From Iamia sp038233075 (GTDB lineage: Bacteria > Actinomycetota > Acidimicrobiia > Acidimicrobiales > Iamiaceae), in the NCBI GenBank assembly GCA_038233075.1, contig JBBSMQ010000010.1, forward strand, positions 1-64,000: 64,000 bases of DNA, given 5' to 3'. Of this stretch, positions 25,523 to 35,014 are shown piece after piece. Both the position numbers and the translations under genes were made by a program. Within the stretch, counting starts at the first letter, position 1. The number at the start of each line of letters is the position of its first letter. The notes below the pieces were generated by a model. It worked only from the letters and a program-made list of their open reading frames with translations. It did no database searches and was not told the DNA's origin.

Positions 25523-25595
25523 GGCGACACGGTCGTCCTCTGTGCCCGGTTGGTCCCATGAGCGATGATGCGGCCCCGTCCCGCCCGGAGGTCCC

Positions 25596-28103
25596 GTGTC
25601 CGCACCCGCCCCGTCCGCCCGCGTCCTCGGCATGGTCGAGGCCCTCACCACGGAGGAGAAGACGGCCCTCACCGCCGGGGTCGACTTCTGGACGACGCTG
25701 CCCGTGCCCCGGGTTGGCCTGCCCCGGGTCCGCCTCACCGACGGACCCAACGGAGCCCGGGGTCCGTGGACGCCGGGCGACGGTGATGCCAGCGCGGTGT
25801 GCGTGCCGTGCGGGACGGCATTGGGGGCCACGTGGGACCCCGAGCTGGTCGAGCGGGTCGGGGTGCTGCTCGGCACCGAGACGCGGCGCAAGGCCTGCCG
25901 CGTGCTGCTGGCCCCGACGGTCAACATCCACCGGTCGCCCCTCGCCGGGCGCAACTTCGAGTGCTACTCGGAGGACCCGCTGCTCTCGGGGCGGGCCGCC
26001 GCCGCGCTGGTGCGGGGTGCGCAGTCCCAGGGCGTGGCCACCACCGTCAAGCACCTCCTCGCCAACGAGGCCGAGACGGAGCGCTACTCCATGAGCTCCG
26101 AGGTCGACGAGCGCACCCGCCGCGAGGTCTACCTCGTCCCCTTCGAGCTGGCCGTCCGCGAGGGCGGGAGCCTGGGCGTGATGACCTCCTACAACCGCCT
26201 CAACGGCATCTGGTGCACCGAGGACGCCGACCTGCTCGGGGGCGTGCTGCGCGACGAGTGGGGCTTTGAGGGCTTCGTCGTCACTGACTGGTACGGGGTC
26301 GCCGCCACCGACGTGTCGCCCGCCGCGGGTGTGGACCTGGAGATGCCCGGCCCGGCCCGCGCCTACGGCCCCGCCCTGGCCGAGGCGGTGGCGTCGGGCG
26401 CGGTCGCGGAGTCGCTCGTCGACGCCCTGGTCACCCGGCTCCTGTCGGTCTTCGAGCGCATCGGCGCGCTCGACGACACCGGTGAGGAGGAGCCCCGAGC
26501 GGCCGACGAGGAGGCCGACCGGGCTCTGGCGGCCGAGGCCGCCGCCGCCGGCACGGTGCTGCTCACCAACGACGGCACCCTGCCCCTCGACCGCGAGGCC
26601 CTGGACACCGTGGCCGTGGTCGGTCCCAACGCCGATCGGGCCGTGGTGATGGGCGGCGGCTCGGCCCAGGTCGAGCCCGCCCACCTGACCAGCCCCCTCG
26701 TCGCGCTGCGGGACCACCTAGGCGACGGCGTCGAGGTCATGCACGAGCCCGGGGTCGACATCAGCCGCTCGGCCCCCGTGCTGCGGGGTCCGGTGGAGGT
26801 CGAGCTGTCCGTCGACGGCGAGGTGGTGCGCACCGAGTCCTGGCCCTCGACCCAGATGCTGTCCTTCGGGCCGCCCGATGGCCTGCCGGCCGAGTTCACC
26901 CTGCGGGCCACCACGTCGTTCACCCCGTCCCGCACCGGACCGCACGAGCTCACGCTGGTGCAGGCCGGTCGCGCCCGGGTGATCGTCGCCGGCGAGGTGG
27001 TGGTCGACGGCATCGCCGACCCCCTGCCGAAGGGTTCCAGCTTCCTCGGCTTCGGCTCCAAGGGGGGGTCCGGGTCGGTCGTCCTGGAGGCGGGCCGCAC
27101 CGTCGACATCGTGGTGGAGTACACCTCGGAGGGCGCCGAGGGCGTCTATGGCATCCGGGTCGGGGCGCGGCCCACGCTGCCCGACGACGCCCTCGACCGG
27201 GCGGTGGCGGCGGCGGTCGCGGCCGACGTCGCCGTCGTGGTGGTCGGGACCGACGACGAGTGGGAGTCCGAGGGCTTCGACCGCCGCTCGATGGACCTGC
27301 CCGGCGATCAGGACGAGCTGGTGCGACGGGTTGCTGCGGCCAACCCCCGCACCGTGGTGGTGGTGAACGCCGGTGCACCGGTGACGATGGACTGGGTCGA
27401 TGGTCCCGCCGCTCTGGTGCTGACCTGGTTCGGAGGTCAGGACATGGGCCCGGCCCTGGCCCGGGTGCTCACCGGCGAGGTCGAGCCCGGCGGCCGGCTG
27501 CCGACCACCATCCCGGTGCGCCTGGAGCAGAACCCCTCCTACGGTTCGTTCCCGGGCGACCACGACGTCCACCGCTACGGCGAGGGGGTGTTCGTCGGCT
27601 ACCGCTGGTACCAGTCCCGGCACCTCCCGGTGCGGTTCCCCTTCGGCCACGGGCTGTCGTACACGACCTTCTCGGTGGGCGAGCCCACCCTGGCGGCCCC
27701 GACGTTCACCCCGGGCTCGACGCTCACCGTCGAGGTCCCTGTGACCAACACCGGCGACCGGGCCGGCTCCGAGGTGGTGCAGCTCTACGTGGCCCCGCCG
27801 GCGCGCCCCCCCGTGCCCCGTCCGGCCCAGGAGCTGCGGGCCTGGGCCAAGGTCCACCTGGCGCCAGGCGAGAGCACGACCGTGGCGCTGACCCTCGACG
27901 ATCGGGCCTTTGCCTGGTGGGACGTGGGCGCCGCCGGCCGGGCCGCGGTCCACGACCGGCTGCCTCTCCAGCCGCCCGACGAGGGCCGCACCGTCCGCCC
28001 CAAGGGCTGGCGCGTCGACCCCGGCGGCTACGAGCTCCGCCTCGGCCGCTCCGCCGAGGCCATCGACCACCGCGTCCCCCTCGAGGTCACATCACCCTCC
28101 TGA
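25596..28103 (+). CDS. Glycoside hydrolase family 3 beta-glucosidase
   Basis: An 835-aa beta-glucosidase-type enzyme. The barrel domain has LTDGPNGARG, the substrate-binding KHLLANE (about 152-158), and the nucleophile Asp231 in VVTDWYG. A PA14-like insert spans roughly residues 390-530 (TSFTPSRTGPHELTLVQAG). The second GH3 domain has GTDDEWESEGFDR, and a fibronectin-like domain closes the protein (VPVTNTGDRAGSEVVQLYV). No signal peptide, so it is probably cytoplasmic and acts on imported oligosaccharides or glycosides. GTG at 25596 is the start; no sugar transporter is adjacent. Confidence 0.93.
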   Translation: MSAPAPSARVLGMVEALTTEEKTALTAGVDFWTTLPVPRVGLPRVRLTDGPNGARGPWTPGDGDASAVCVPCGTALGATWDPELVERVGVLLGTETRRKACRVLLAPTVNIHRSPLAGRNFECYSEDPLLSGRAAAALVRGAQSQGVATTVKHLLANEAETERYSMSSEVDERTRREVYLVPFELAVREGGSLGVMTSYNRLNGIWCTEDADLLGGVLRDEWGFEGFVVTDWYGVAATDVSPAAGVDLEMPGPARAYGPALAEAVASGAVAESLVDALVTRLLSVFERIGALDDTGEEEPRAADEEADRALAAEAAAAGTVLLTNDGTLPLDREALDTVAVVGPNADRAVVMGGGSAQVEPAHLTSPLVALRDHLGDGVEVMHEPGVDISRSAPVLRGPVEVELSVDGEVVRTESWPSTQMLSFGPPDGLPAEFTLRATTSFTPSRTGPHELTLVQAGRARVIVAGEVVVDGIADPLPKGSSFLGFGSKGGSGSVVLEAGRTVDIVVEYTSEGAEGVYGIRVGARPTLPDDALDRAVAAAVAADVAVVVVGTDDEWESEGFDRRSMDLPGDQDELVRRVAAANPRTVVVVNAGAPVTMDWVDGPAALVLTWFGGQDMGPALARVLTGEVEPGGRLPTTIPVRLEQNPSYGSFPGDHDVHRYGEGVFVGYRWYQSRHLPVRFPFGHGLSYTTFSVGEPTLAAPTFTPGSTLTVEVPVTNTGDRAGSEVVQLYVAPPARPPVPRPAQELRAWAKVHLAPGESTTVALTLDDRAFAWWDVGAAGRAAVHDRLPLQPPDEGRTVRPKGWRVDPGGYELRLGRSAEAIDHRVPLEVTSPS

Positions 28104-28223
28104 CCCGCCTCCCGGCCAGGGGAGGTAGCGATGCGAACTGCCACGGACACGTGGTGCTGTGGGCGCGACCGTCCTACGGTGGCATCGAACCCCAAGTCGG
28201 CCCGACGGCCGGAGAGGACCACC

Positions 28224-28520
28224 ATGCTCAGCAAAGCACTCGTCGCCAAGCTCACCGCCAAGGACGACACCCGGGACGAGGTGGCCTCGTTCCTCGCCGA
28301 CGCCGTCGACCTGGCCAACCAGGAGGCCGGCACCCCGGTGTGGCTCGCCCTGCGCACCGACGAGTCGACGTCCTGGATCGTCGATGCCTTCCCGGGTGAT
28401 GCCGAGCGCCAGGCCCACCTCGACGGTCCCATCGCCTCGGCCCTCATGGAGAACGCCGACCGCCTCCTCGCCTCCCCGCCGGAGATCAACCCCGCCGACG
28501 TCCTCGCTTCCAAGAGCTGA
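28224..28520 (+). CDS. Small alpha/beta-barrel (antibiotic biosynthesis monooxygenase-like) protein
   Basis: A 98-aa protein. Strand-helix pattern KLTAKDDTRDEVASFLADAV and VWLALRTDESTSWIVDAF, followed by HLDGPIASALMENA, fits the dimeric ferredoxin-like barrel of the ABM/quinol-monooxygenase group. The active chemistry cannot be inferred. ATG at 28224 with GGAGAGG upstream; the in-frame start at 28131 would add a cysteine-rich non-conserved stretch. Confidence 0.65.
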   Translation: MLSKALVAKLTAKDDTRDEVASFLADAVDLANQEAGTPVWLALRTDESTSWIVDAFPGDAERQAHLDGPIASALMENADRLLASPPEINPADVLASKS

Positions 28521-28581
28521 GTGACGGTCCGGGACGCGGCACCGGGTGGCGGCGTCCGTGGAGGGTGACGGGTCGGGATCG

Positions 28582-28654
28582 TGGGCCACCAGGGACTCGA
28601 ACCCTGAACCAGCGGGTTAAAAGCCCGATGCTCTGCCAGTTGAGCTAGTGGCCC
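28582..28654 (-). tRNA. tRNA-Lys (anticodon TTT)
   Basis: The minus strand reads GGGCCACTAGCTCAACTGG at the 5' side, an anticodon stem-loop CGGGCTTTTAACCCG with TTT, and GGTTCGAGTCC in the T-arm. The acceptor arms GGGCCAC and GTGGCCC pair perfectly. 73 nt; the CCA end is not encoded. A genomic site often used by integrating elements; the degraded mobile DNA begins about 250 bases away. Confidence 0.97.
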
Positions 28655-28899
28655 GGGGCCGGCGCGATTCGCGGTCGAGAACCCGGCCGCTGAGAGGGTG
28701 CCGGCTCCAGGTGGGTGAGCGTAGGCGCCGCTTGGGTGGTGGTCGCCCTGTTCTGGATCAGCTGGAGCCAGGTGGGCCCTCGGTGCCCGGTCTGGGGCGC
28801 GCTGATGCTGGTCTCTTGGCCTGAGGGTGCCGAATACTCGTACGCCCTGTGTTTTCGGGCGTTCCCCATCCCGCCGGGCCATGCGTAGCCTCCTTCTCC
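28655..28899. other. Gap between tRNA-Lys and the transposase remnant
   Basis: No gene seen. The promoter of tRNA-Lys (minus strand) should lie at its left end. The right end probably includes the left boundary of the insertion sequence, but no terminal inverted repeat could be fixed. Confidence 0.35.
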
Positions 28900-29880
28900 G
28901 TGACGCTCCTACCCGTGCTCGCTCGGCTCCTGCTGAGGCGCTGCCGCTGGTTGTTCGCAAGCGCTGACGCCCGTGACGCCGAGATCCTCGCTCTGCGCCA
29001 TCAGGTCCTGGTGCTGCAACGTCAGATCAACCGGCCGCAGTTCAGCGAGACCGATCGGACGGTCCTGGCGCTGCTCGCCTCGGTGATGGACCGAGCGCGA
29101 CGTGGCCGGGCGTTGTTGATCGTGCGCCCGGCCACGGTGATCGCCTGACACCGACAACTCGTCTCCAGCCACTGGACCCAACCACCGACCCGCCAGACTG
29201 GTCGTCCGCCCGTCGATCCCGAGCTCCGGCGGCTGATCGTTCGCTTGGCCCGGGAGAACCCGACGTGGGGCTACCGGCGGGTCCACGGCGAAGTCCACCG
29301 ACTCGGTCACGCTGTCGCTGCGTCCACCGTGTGGAAGGTGCTGCGCACCGCAGGCATCGACCCGCGTCGCCGATCGCACCGGACCCTCGTGGGGCGAGTT
29401 CATCCGCTCCCAAGCCAAGGCGGTCATCGCCACCGACTTCGCCTGTGTCGACACCGCGCTCCTGCGCCGGTTCCACGTTCTGTTCGTCATCGAAGTCGCC
29501 ACACGCAGAGTGCATCTGGTCGGGATCACCGCGAACCCGACCGGTCCGTGGACCACCCAAGCCGCGCGGAACCTGCTGATACGCCTGCCCGACGATCACG
29601 GCTTCCGGTTCCTCGTCCGTGACGGCGCCGGCCAGTTCACACGCTCCTTCGATGCTGTCTTCGCCGGCTCCGGGATCACGGCCATCCGCATCCCGCCCCG
29701 GGCACCACAGGCCAACGCGTTCGCCGAACGGTGGGTACGCACCCTGCGCCACGAGCTCCTCGACCGCACGATCATCTGGAACGAACGCCAACTGCGACGC
29801 CTTCTTGAGGAGTACCTCGAGCACGACAACGCGCATCGACCCCACCGCAGCCTCTGTCAGCGCTCACTTGGTCGCGTCCC
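28900..29880 (+). pseudogene. Broken DDE integrase-core transposase
   Basis: Starts VTLLPVLARLLLRRC and DAEILALRHQVLVLQRQI, as in a common actinobacterial integrase-core (rve) transposase family. A TGA at 29146 interrupts the frame (VIA-stop-HRQL, where Trp is expected). The frame then runs on through RLARENPTWGYRRVHGE until a frameshift near 29375, after which the rve domain continues: VIATDFACVDT, FLVRDGAGQF and RTLRHELLDR, carrying the D-D-E residues. Two lesions make it inactive. Confidence 0.85.
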
Positions 29881-29936
29881 GCGAGAGCCGACCCGACAAT
29901 CCCACCGCAGCCAGTGGACCCACCCGAGGCCCGATA

Positions 29937-30110
29937 TGTTGTCGGCACCCTCAGGCGTCGACCGGCGCCCGTCGGTGACCGACGAGCGCACCGACACGTA
30001 GTCGGCCGCACCCACGTAGTTGAACGTCGTGTCGCAGTACGGCGCCACAACCGCCAGTGTGTCACCGGTCGGCACGGAGGTCACCGAGCACGTCGGCGAC
30101 CAGCCGCCGT
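29937..30110 (-). pseudogene. Unassigned protein fragment
   Basis: Directly downstream of the DUF2182 gene, one minus-strand frame reads VVNGGWSPTCSVTSVPTGD and then VVAPYCDTTFNYVGAADYVSV. It looks like genuine protein but has no start of its own and no family I recognise. It probably is a gene piece left by the insertion next to it. Confidence 0.3.
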
Positions 30111-30950
30111 TCACGACGGCCCGAGCTGGATCACCCCCGCGACGATCAGTGATCCCCAGACGAGGAGCCCGCTGCCGACCAGGCGGGGGATCGCATCGCG
30201 CCGGGTGACCTTCTCGATCAGGACGACGGTCGCGACCAGCGCGATCCACCACAGGTTCATCACACCGAGGACGAACAGCAGCGCCATCAACGCCCAGCAG
30301 CAGCCGATGCAGAGCGTGCCGTGGTGGATCCCCATGACCAGTGCACCACGTGATCCTGCTCGCCACTCGCTGAGCAGGAACCCCAACGGGGTTCGAGACC
30401 GTCCCAGGCACGCCTCCTTCAGCGGGGTGAACTGGTAGACGCCGGCGGCGACCAGCACCCCTCCCGCCAGCCACCGACTGGTGGACGCCCCCATCGCATC
30501 GACCAGCGTCGCGTGGTGGAGGCCCCACTGGCCAACAGTCGCCACCGCGGCGAACCCGCTCCAGGCGGCGAGGTACCCCGCGACGAACAGCGGCGTCGAC
30601 CCGTCGACCCCGGTCCTGGACCGTGCCGCGCCGGACCCCACCGACGTCGCGTACGCCTGCACCATCGGCAGCGCCGACGGGATCATCATCGCCGCCATCA
30701 TGACCGCCCACATGGTCCACATCAGGACCACGTCCTGGCCGGTCCACGCCGACGTCATCGGCATGGCGAACGCCGACCTGGCGGCGCTCATCGTGTCCAT
30801 GGTGCTCATCGAGTCCATGGCGCCTGCGCCGGCCATCCCGGTCATCTGGGCCCGGAGGAAGAACAGGTAGGCCCAGCGCGCGGCGGTGACGGCGAACAGC
30901 ACCACGCCGATCCGTCGGGTGTGGGGAACGGCGGGCGTGACGGCGAGCAT
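30111..30950 (-). CDS. DUF2182 integral membrane protein
   Basis: A 279-aa protein with about seven membrane helices. It has the DUF2182 marks: a TGQDVVLMWTMWAVMMAAMMIPSA segment with a run of methionines, GVYQFTPLKEACLGRSRTP, GIHHGTLCIGCCWALM and a C-terminal VVLIEKVTRR. The family is described as a predicted metal-binding membrane protein; function unknown. It is normally paired with a DUF1326 gene, and the tail of such a gene overlaps its start here. ATG at 30950. Confidence 0.85.
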   Translation of the reverse strand: MLAVTPAVPHTRRIGVVLFAVTAARWAYLFFLRAQMTGMAGAGAMDSMSTMDTMSAARSAFAMPMTSAWTGQDVVLMWTMWAVMMAAMMIPSALPMVQAYATSVGSGAARSRTGVDGSTPLFVAGYLAAWSGFAAVATVGQWGLHHATLVDAMGASTSRWLAGGVLVAAGVYQFTPLKEACLGRSRTPLGFLLSEWRAGSRGALVMGIHHGTLCIGCCWALMALLFVLGVMNLWWIALVATVVLIEKVTRRDAIPRLVGSGLLVWGSLIVAGVIQLGPS

Positions 30951-30952
30951 CG

Positions 30953-31097
30953 TCACCCCTCGTAGGCGAAGGGCGAGAAGAACCCGTTGCCACCTGACAG
31001 CTCCCACTCGTAGCCGTGGTCGGCATACCGGAGATGATCGGAGCGCGAGCTGACGATCTCGAAGCCGGGCGCGACGGCCAACGGGTGGCTGGCGATG
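30953..31097 (-). pseudogene. C-terminal fragment of a DUF1326 gene
   Basis: About 45 codons upstream of the DUF2182 start read HPLAVAPGFEIVSS, then HLRYADHGYEWELSGGNGFF and SPFAYEG, the usual end of DUF1326 proteins (YTDHGY-W---GKNGFF). The rest of the gene is missing: beyond 31097 the DNA belongs to the divergent AfsR-like regulator. The partner of DUF2182 has been lost by deletion. Confidence 0.6.
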
Positions 31098-31102
31098 GTG
31101 AC

Positions 31103-33872
31103 GTGTCGCGCTTGCGAGCCTTGCTCGGTCCGTCCTTCGGCATCGAACGAACCGCAGGCGGCTACCGGCTCGACGTACGCAGAGGTGAGATCGACGCCGA
31201 CCGCTTCGAAGCGCAGCTCCGCCGATCGGCGGCGCTCGACACCGAGGCCAAGGTCGCGCTCCTCGACGCGTCCCTCGCCGGATGGCGCGGGCCGGCGTTC
31301 GCCGGCCACGCCGATGTCGACGAGGTCCGGGGCGAGGCCATGCGACTCGACGAGCTCCGTCTGGTCGCCACCGACGCGTGGGCGGAGGCTCAGCTGGCCA
31401 TCGGCGATCCCGCGGAGATGATCGGCCAGCTCGAGGCCCTCGTACGGGCCCATCCCCTCCGCGAGCACTACTGGCGGCTCCTGATGCTGGCCCTGTACCG
31501 AACGGGGCGCCAGGCCGAAGCCCTCCGCCGGGGAGGCGACCTGCGCGAGGAGCTCCGGCGCACCGCGGGATTGGACCCGTCGCCCGTCCTCCGCGAGCTC
31601 GAGGGCAAGATCCTCGCCGACGACCCATCGCTGCGGCCCGAGATGACGGGCGCCCGGCGGGCCCCGGCCCGGTCTCCACGAGTGCCGCAGCTCCTCGGGG
31701 CGACCTCCTTCGTCGGGCGCGCACCAGAGGTCGCCGCCACCGCCGCAGCTGTCGACGAGCACCCGCTGGTCACGATCACCGGTCCGGGCGGTGTCGGGAA
31801 GACCCGGCTCGCACTGCGCACCGCGGCGCGGTTCGTGGACCGACTCGACGACGGCGTGACCGTCGTCGAGTTCGCACCGCTGCGCGATCCGGGCGCCGTG
31901 GCCCAGGTCATCGCCAACTCCCTCGACATCCAACAGCGCCAGTACCGCACGATCGAGTCGACCATCGAGGAGCACCTGGCTGGCTCCGATCGACTCCTCG
32001 TCCTCGACAACTGCGAGCACCTGATCGACACCATCGCGCCGTTGGTCGACCGTCTCCGGGCCGCATGTCCACGCCTCACGGTGTTGGCCACCAGCCGCGA
32101 GCCGCTCGGTCTTGCCGGCGAGTACGTCACCCTGCTCGCTCCGCTGATGCTGCCGACGGAGACCACGATCGACCCTGCCGACCTCCAGGCATCGGCCGCG
32201 GTCGAGCTCTTCGTGGCGAGGGCCAGTGCGGCGACGCCCGGCTTCGAACTCACGCAGGCGAACGCGGTCGCCGTCGCGACCATCTGTCAGCGCCTGGAGG
32301 GACTCCCGCTGGCGCTCGAGCTCGCCGCTGCCCGGCTGCGCTCGATGGGCGTCGACGCGCTGGCCGATCGTCTGCAGGAGCGACTCGGGCTGATGGACCA
32401 GACCCAACGGGGCGCCGATGGGCGGCACCGGACGCTCCATGACCTCGTCGACTGGTCGCATGCGCTCCTGCATCCCCACGAACAGGAGATGTTCGGGCTG
32501 CTGTCGGTCTTCGCCGGTGGGTTCGACCTCCCTGCCGTCGGCTCGGTGTGCGACACCCCGACGTCGTCCCGCGCGGTCGACACGCTGGCCAGCCTGGTCG
32601 ACAAGTCGATGGTCGTCCTGGTCGATCCGACCCTCCGTCGATACCGGATGTTGGAGCCACTGCGCGAGTTCGGTCGCGATCGACTCGAAGCGAAGGGACT
32701 CCTCGAGGTCACCCAGGACCGGCATCTCGGCTGGTTCCTCGACCTCGCCGAGCGTGGCGGTGCAGGCATCGATTCCAGAGACGAAGCCGCCTGGTCACGG
32801 GCACTCGATCTCGACGCGGACAACTTCCGAGCCGCCCACCTCACCGCCATACGGCGAGGCGATGTGGACAGCGCCCTGCGCATCGTCGCCTCGCTGCGAG
32901 AGCACGCCTTCCGGCGCATCCGGTACGAGATCGTGGCGTGGGCCGACGAGACCATGGCGATGGCCGGTGCGACCGACCACGCGCTCGGAGCGACCGTGCG
33001 AGCCGTGTCCGCCTACGGACGCTTCGTCACCGGTGACATGGAGGCAGCCATCGAGCTCGCACTGCGTGCGCTGGGCGACGAAACCACCGGCGCTGGCGCG
33101 CTGGATGCGGACAGCTGCTCGGACAGCGGTCTGCCGGAACGAGTGTTGGGCAATGCGCGGTTCTACCTGGACCGACCCTCCGAGGCGTTGGCATCCATGG
33201 ACCGGATGTCCGAGGCTGCCCGTCGGTCCGGCGATCGCGCCCAGATCGCCCATGCGCTCTACATGCGGTCGGTCGCCGAGACCAGCATCGGCAACACCGT
33301 GCGCGGCGCCGTGCTCGCCGGCGAGGCCAATGCGGCCGCCGAAGCGGCCGGCTCGCTCACCGCCCACGCACAGGCCGACTACGCGCTCGGTCTCGCGCTC
33401 GAGGCGACGGACCCACCCACCGCGCTCCGTCATCTGGAGCGTGCCAGCCGATCCGGCGCCGAAGCCGGTAACCGGTGGATCGAGGCCTTCTCCCTCACCG
33501 AGGTGCACTGGCTGCAGGCCCGACACGGCGAGCAGACCGCGGCACTCGACGGCTTCGCCGGCGTCGTCGACACCTGGTATCGGGGCGGCGACTGGGCCAA
33601 CCAGTGGCTCTCGCTGCGCCGGGTGCTCGCCACCTTCATCGACCTGGGCGCGTTCGAGTCGGCCGCGACCCTGCACGGTGCGCTGTCGGCGGTCGGGGCG
33701 TCGCATGCGTTGCCCTTCGAGCCCGTCGATGCCGACCGTCTCGTCGACAGCCTCGATCAGCTCCGCTCGATCCTCGGCCCGGCGGCGTACGCCGAGGCGG
33801 TCCGCCGGGGCGCCTCCATGCCCGACCGGGAGCTCGTCGACTTCGCCCGCGAGCAGATCGCCCAGCTCACCG
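31103..33872 (+). pseudogene. Truncated AfsR/SARP-type regulator (BTAD + NB-ARC + TPR)
   Basis: From VSRLRALLGP onward this matches AfsR-type regulators: the bacterial activation domain (YRLDV... REHYWRLLMLALYRTGRQAEAL), an ATP-binding domain with GPGGVGKTRLA, LLVLDNCEHL and LATSREPLGLAGE, and C-terminal TPR-like helices. The DNA-binding winged helix that should precede VSRLR is absent. The upstream in-frame codons (from 31016) are antisense to the DUF1326 fragment. The 3' end is cut by an IS6-family end at 33873. Lacking its DNA-binding domain, it is probably non-functional, though about 920 codons remain open. Confidence 0.8.
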
Positions 33873-34434
33873 GGCGCTGTTGCGTTCGCGCATCGCATGT
33901 CCGCGCTGCGAGGCTCGTGGGACGAAGCGCCGCCGGTCCTGCCCACCGATGAAGACCGGGCCGGGGTCGTTCGCCGGGTTCAGGTTCCCGCCCGAGGTGA
34001 TCCTGTTGGCGGCGCGCTGGTACCTCCGCTATGGGCTCTCCTACCGGGACCTCGAGGAGTTGCTGGCTGAGCGTGGGATCGAGGTCGACCATGTCACCTT
34101 GTACCGATGGGTGCAGCGGTTCACGCCTTTGCTGGTGGAAGCTGCTCGGCCGTGCCGTCACGCGGTCGGTGACCGGTGGTTCGTCGATGAGACCTACGTG
34201 AAGGTCGCCGGAACATGGAGGTACGTGTACCGCGCTGTTGACCAACATGGGCAGGTCATCGACGTATACGTCTCGACCAAGCGCGATGTGAAGGCTGCGA
34301 CCCGGTTCTTCTCGACCGCAGTCCGAGCCCACGGTGAACCCGCCGAGGTGACCGCCGACCGGTCCCCGGCGTTGGCTCGCACCATCGTCGAGCTGCTGCC
34401 TGGCGTGCACCACGACACCAGCCAGTACGCCAAC
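33873..34434 (+). mobile_element. Truncated IS6-family insertion sequence
   Basis: GGCGCTGTTGC at 33873 looks like an IS6 left inverted end. The transposase starts at ATG 33948: FAGFRFPPEVILLAARWYLRYGLSYRDLEELL, HVTLYRWVQRF and VDETYVKVAGTWRYVYRAVD (first Asp), then EVTADRSPAL (second Asp). After DTSQYAN (34434) the expected NRVEADHGRLK stretch with the catalytic Glu is gone. The frame runs into unrelated coding-like DNA up to 34608. No right inverted end was found. Inactive by itself. Confidence 0.85.
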
Positions 34435-34608
34435 CCCCCAGCCTTCCTGCACGAGGTCCTCACCACCATGTGTGCCGCCGCTACGCCAAAGGGTCACAGC
34501 GGCCACGACGAATGGGCGGACGCCAACCGATGGCGCCTCGCCCTCTGCGGTGGATGGGGCACCCGGCTACGTGAGCACCTCACCGACCACTGGGCCGACT
34601 ACCTGTAG
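34435..34608 (+). pseudogene. Unassigned C-terminal gene fragment fused to the transposase frame
   Basis: Fifty-eight residues (PPAFLHEVLTTMCAAATP... WRLALCGGWGTRLREHLTDHWADYL) follow the truncated transposase in frame. They do not belong to IS6 transposases and look like the real end of some other protein. The family is not recognised. The junction marks a deletion that removed the right end of the IS. Confidence 0.4.
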
Positions 34609-35014
34609 GCCTCTCGCGCGCCCGGTCAGCGCCAGAGCAGGACATCAGCGGACATCAGCGGACACCGCCGAGGCGAGGCGACGTTCCCAGAATGGGCCTC
34701 TCGCGTTCCCAAGAAAGCCTGGAGCGACGCCAGGACCAGGGGAGACGGGGTTTCCTACCAGCCCCAGTGGCCCGGGATGCGCGGCACCTCGACGGAGCTC
34801 CACCACCTCTCGACGGCCCCGCGGGGCCCGCCTGACGGTACCCCCGGGGACATCACACCGCCGACGGCGGGCGACGACGGTCAGGGCACGCGGGTGTCGG
34901 CGCACGATGAACCTCGTTCGGTGTCACCACGGGCTCCCGGTCGGCGGGGCGCGGGCGCTCGTCGGTGCCGGTGATCGAGGTCCTTGGTCTCCTCCACGAC
35001 ATGATGGGGCAACG
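34609..35014. other. Region without a clear gene upstream of the CDF transporter
   Basis: About 400 bases. A short tandem repeat, GACATCAGCG twice then GACACCGCCG (34641-34670), lies near the left end. A minus-strand frame ending RIPGHWGW-stop near 34756 may be a gene remnant. The right part should contain the promoter of the CDF gene; no convincing operator was seen. Confidence 0.4.

Noticed and set aside
31016..31102. Apparent N-terminus of the AfsR-like protein
   Set aside because: These codons are antisense to the DUF1326 fragment and contain no DNA-binding domain; they are an accidental extension.
28577..34620. Complete integrative element inserted at tRNA-Lys
   Set aside because: No tyrosine integrase, no repeat of the tRNA 3' end at the far side, and the mobile genes are separate decayed insertion sequences.
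34641..34670. Short tandem GACATCAGCG repeat as the start of a CRISPR array
   Set aside because: Units are 10 bases, adjacent, and without spacers; no array exists in the window.
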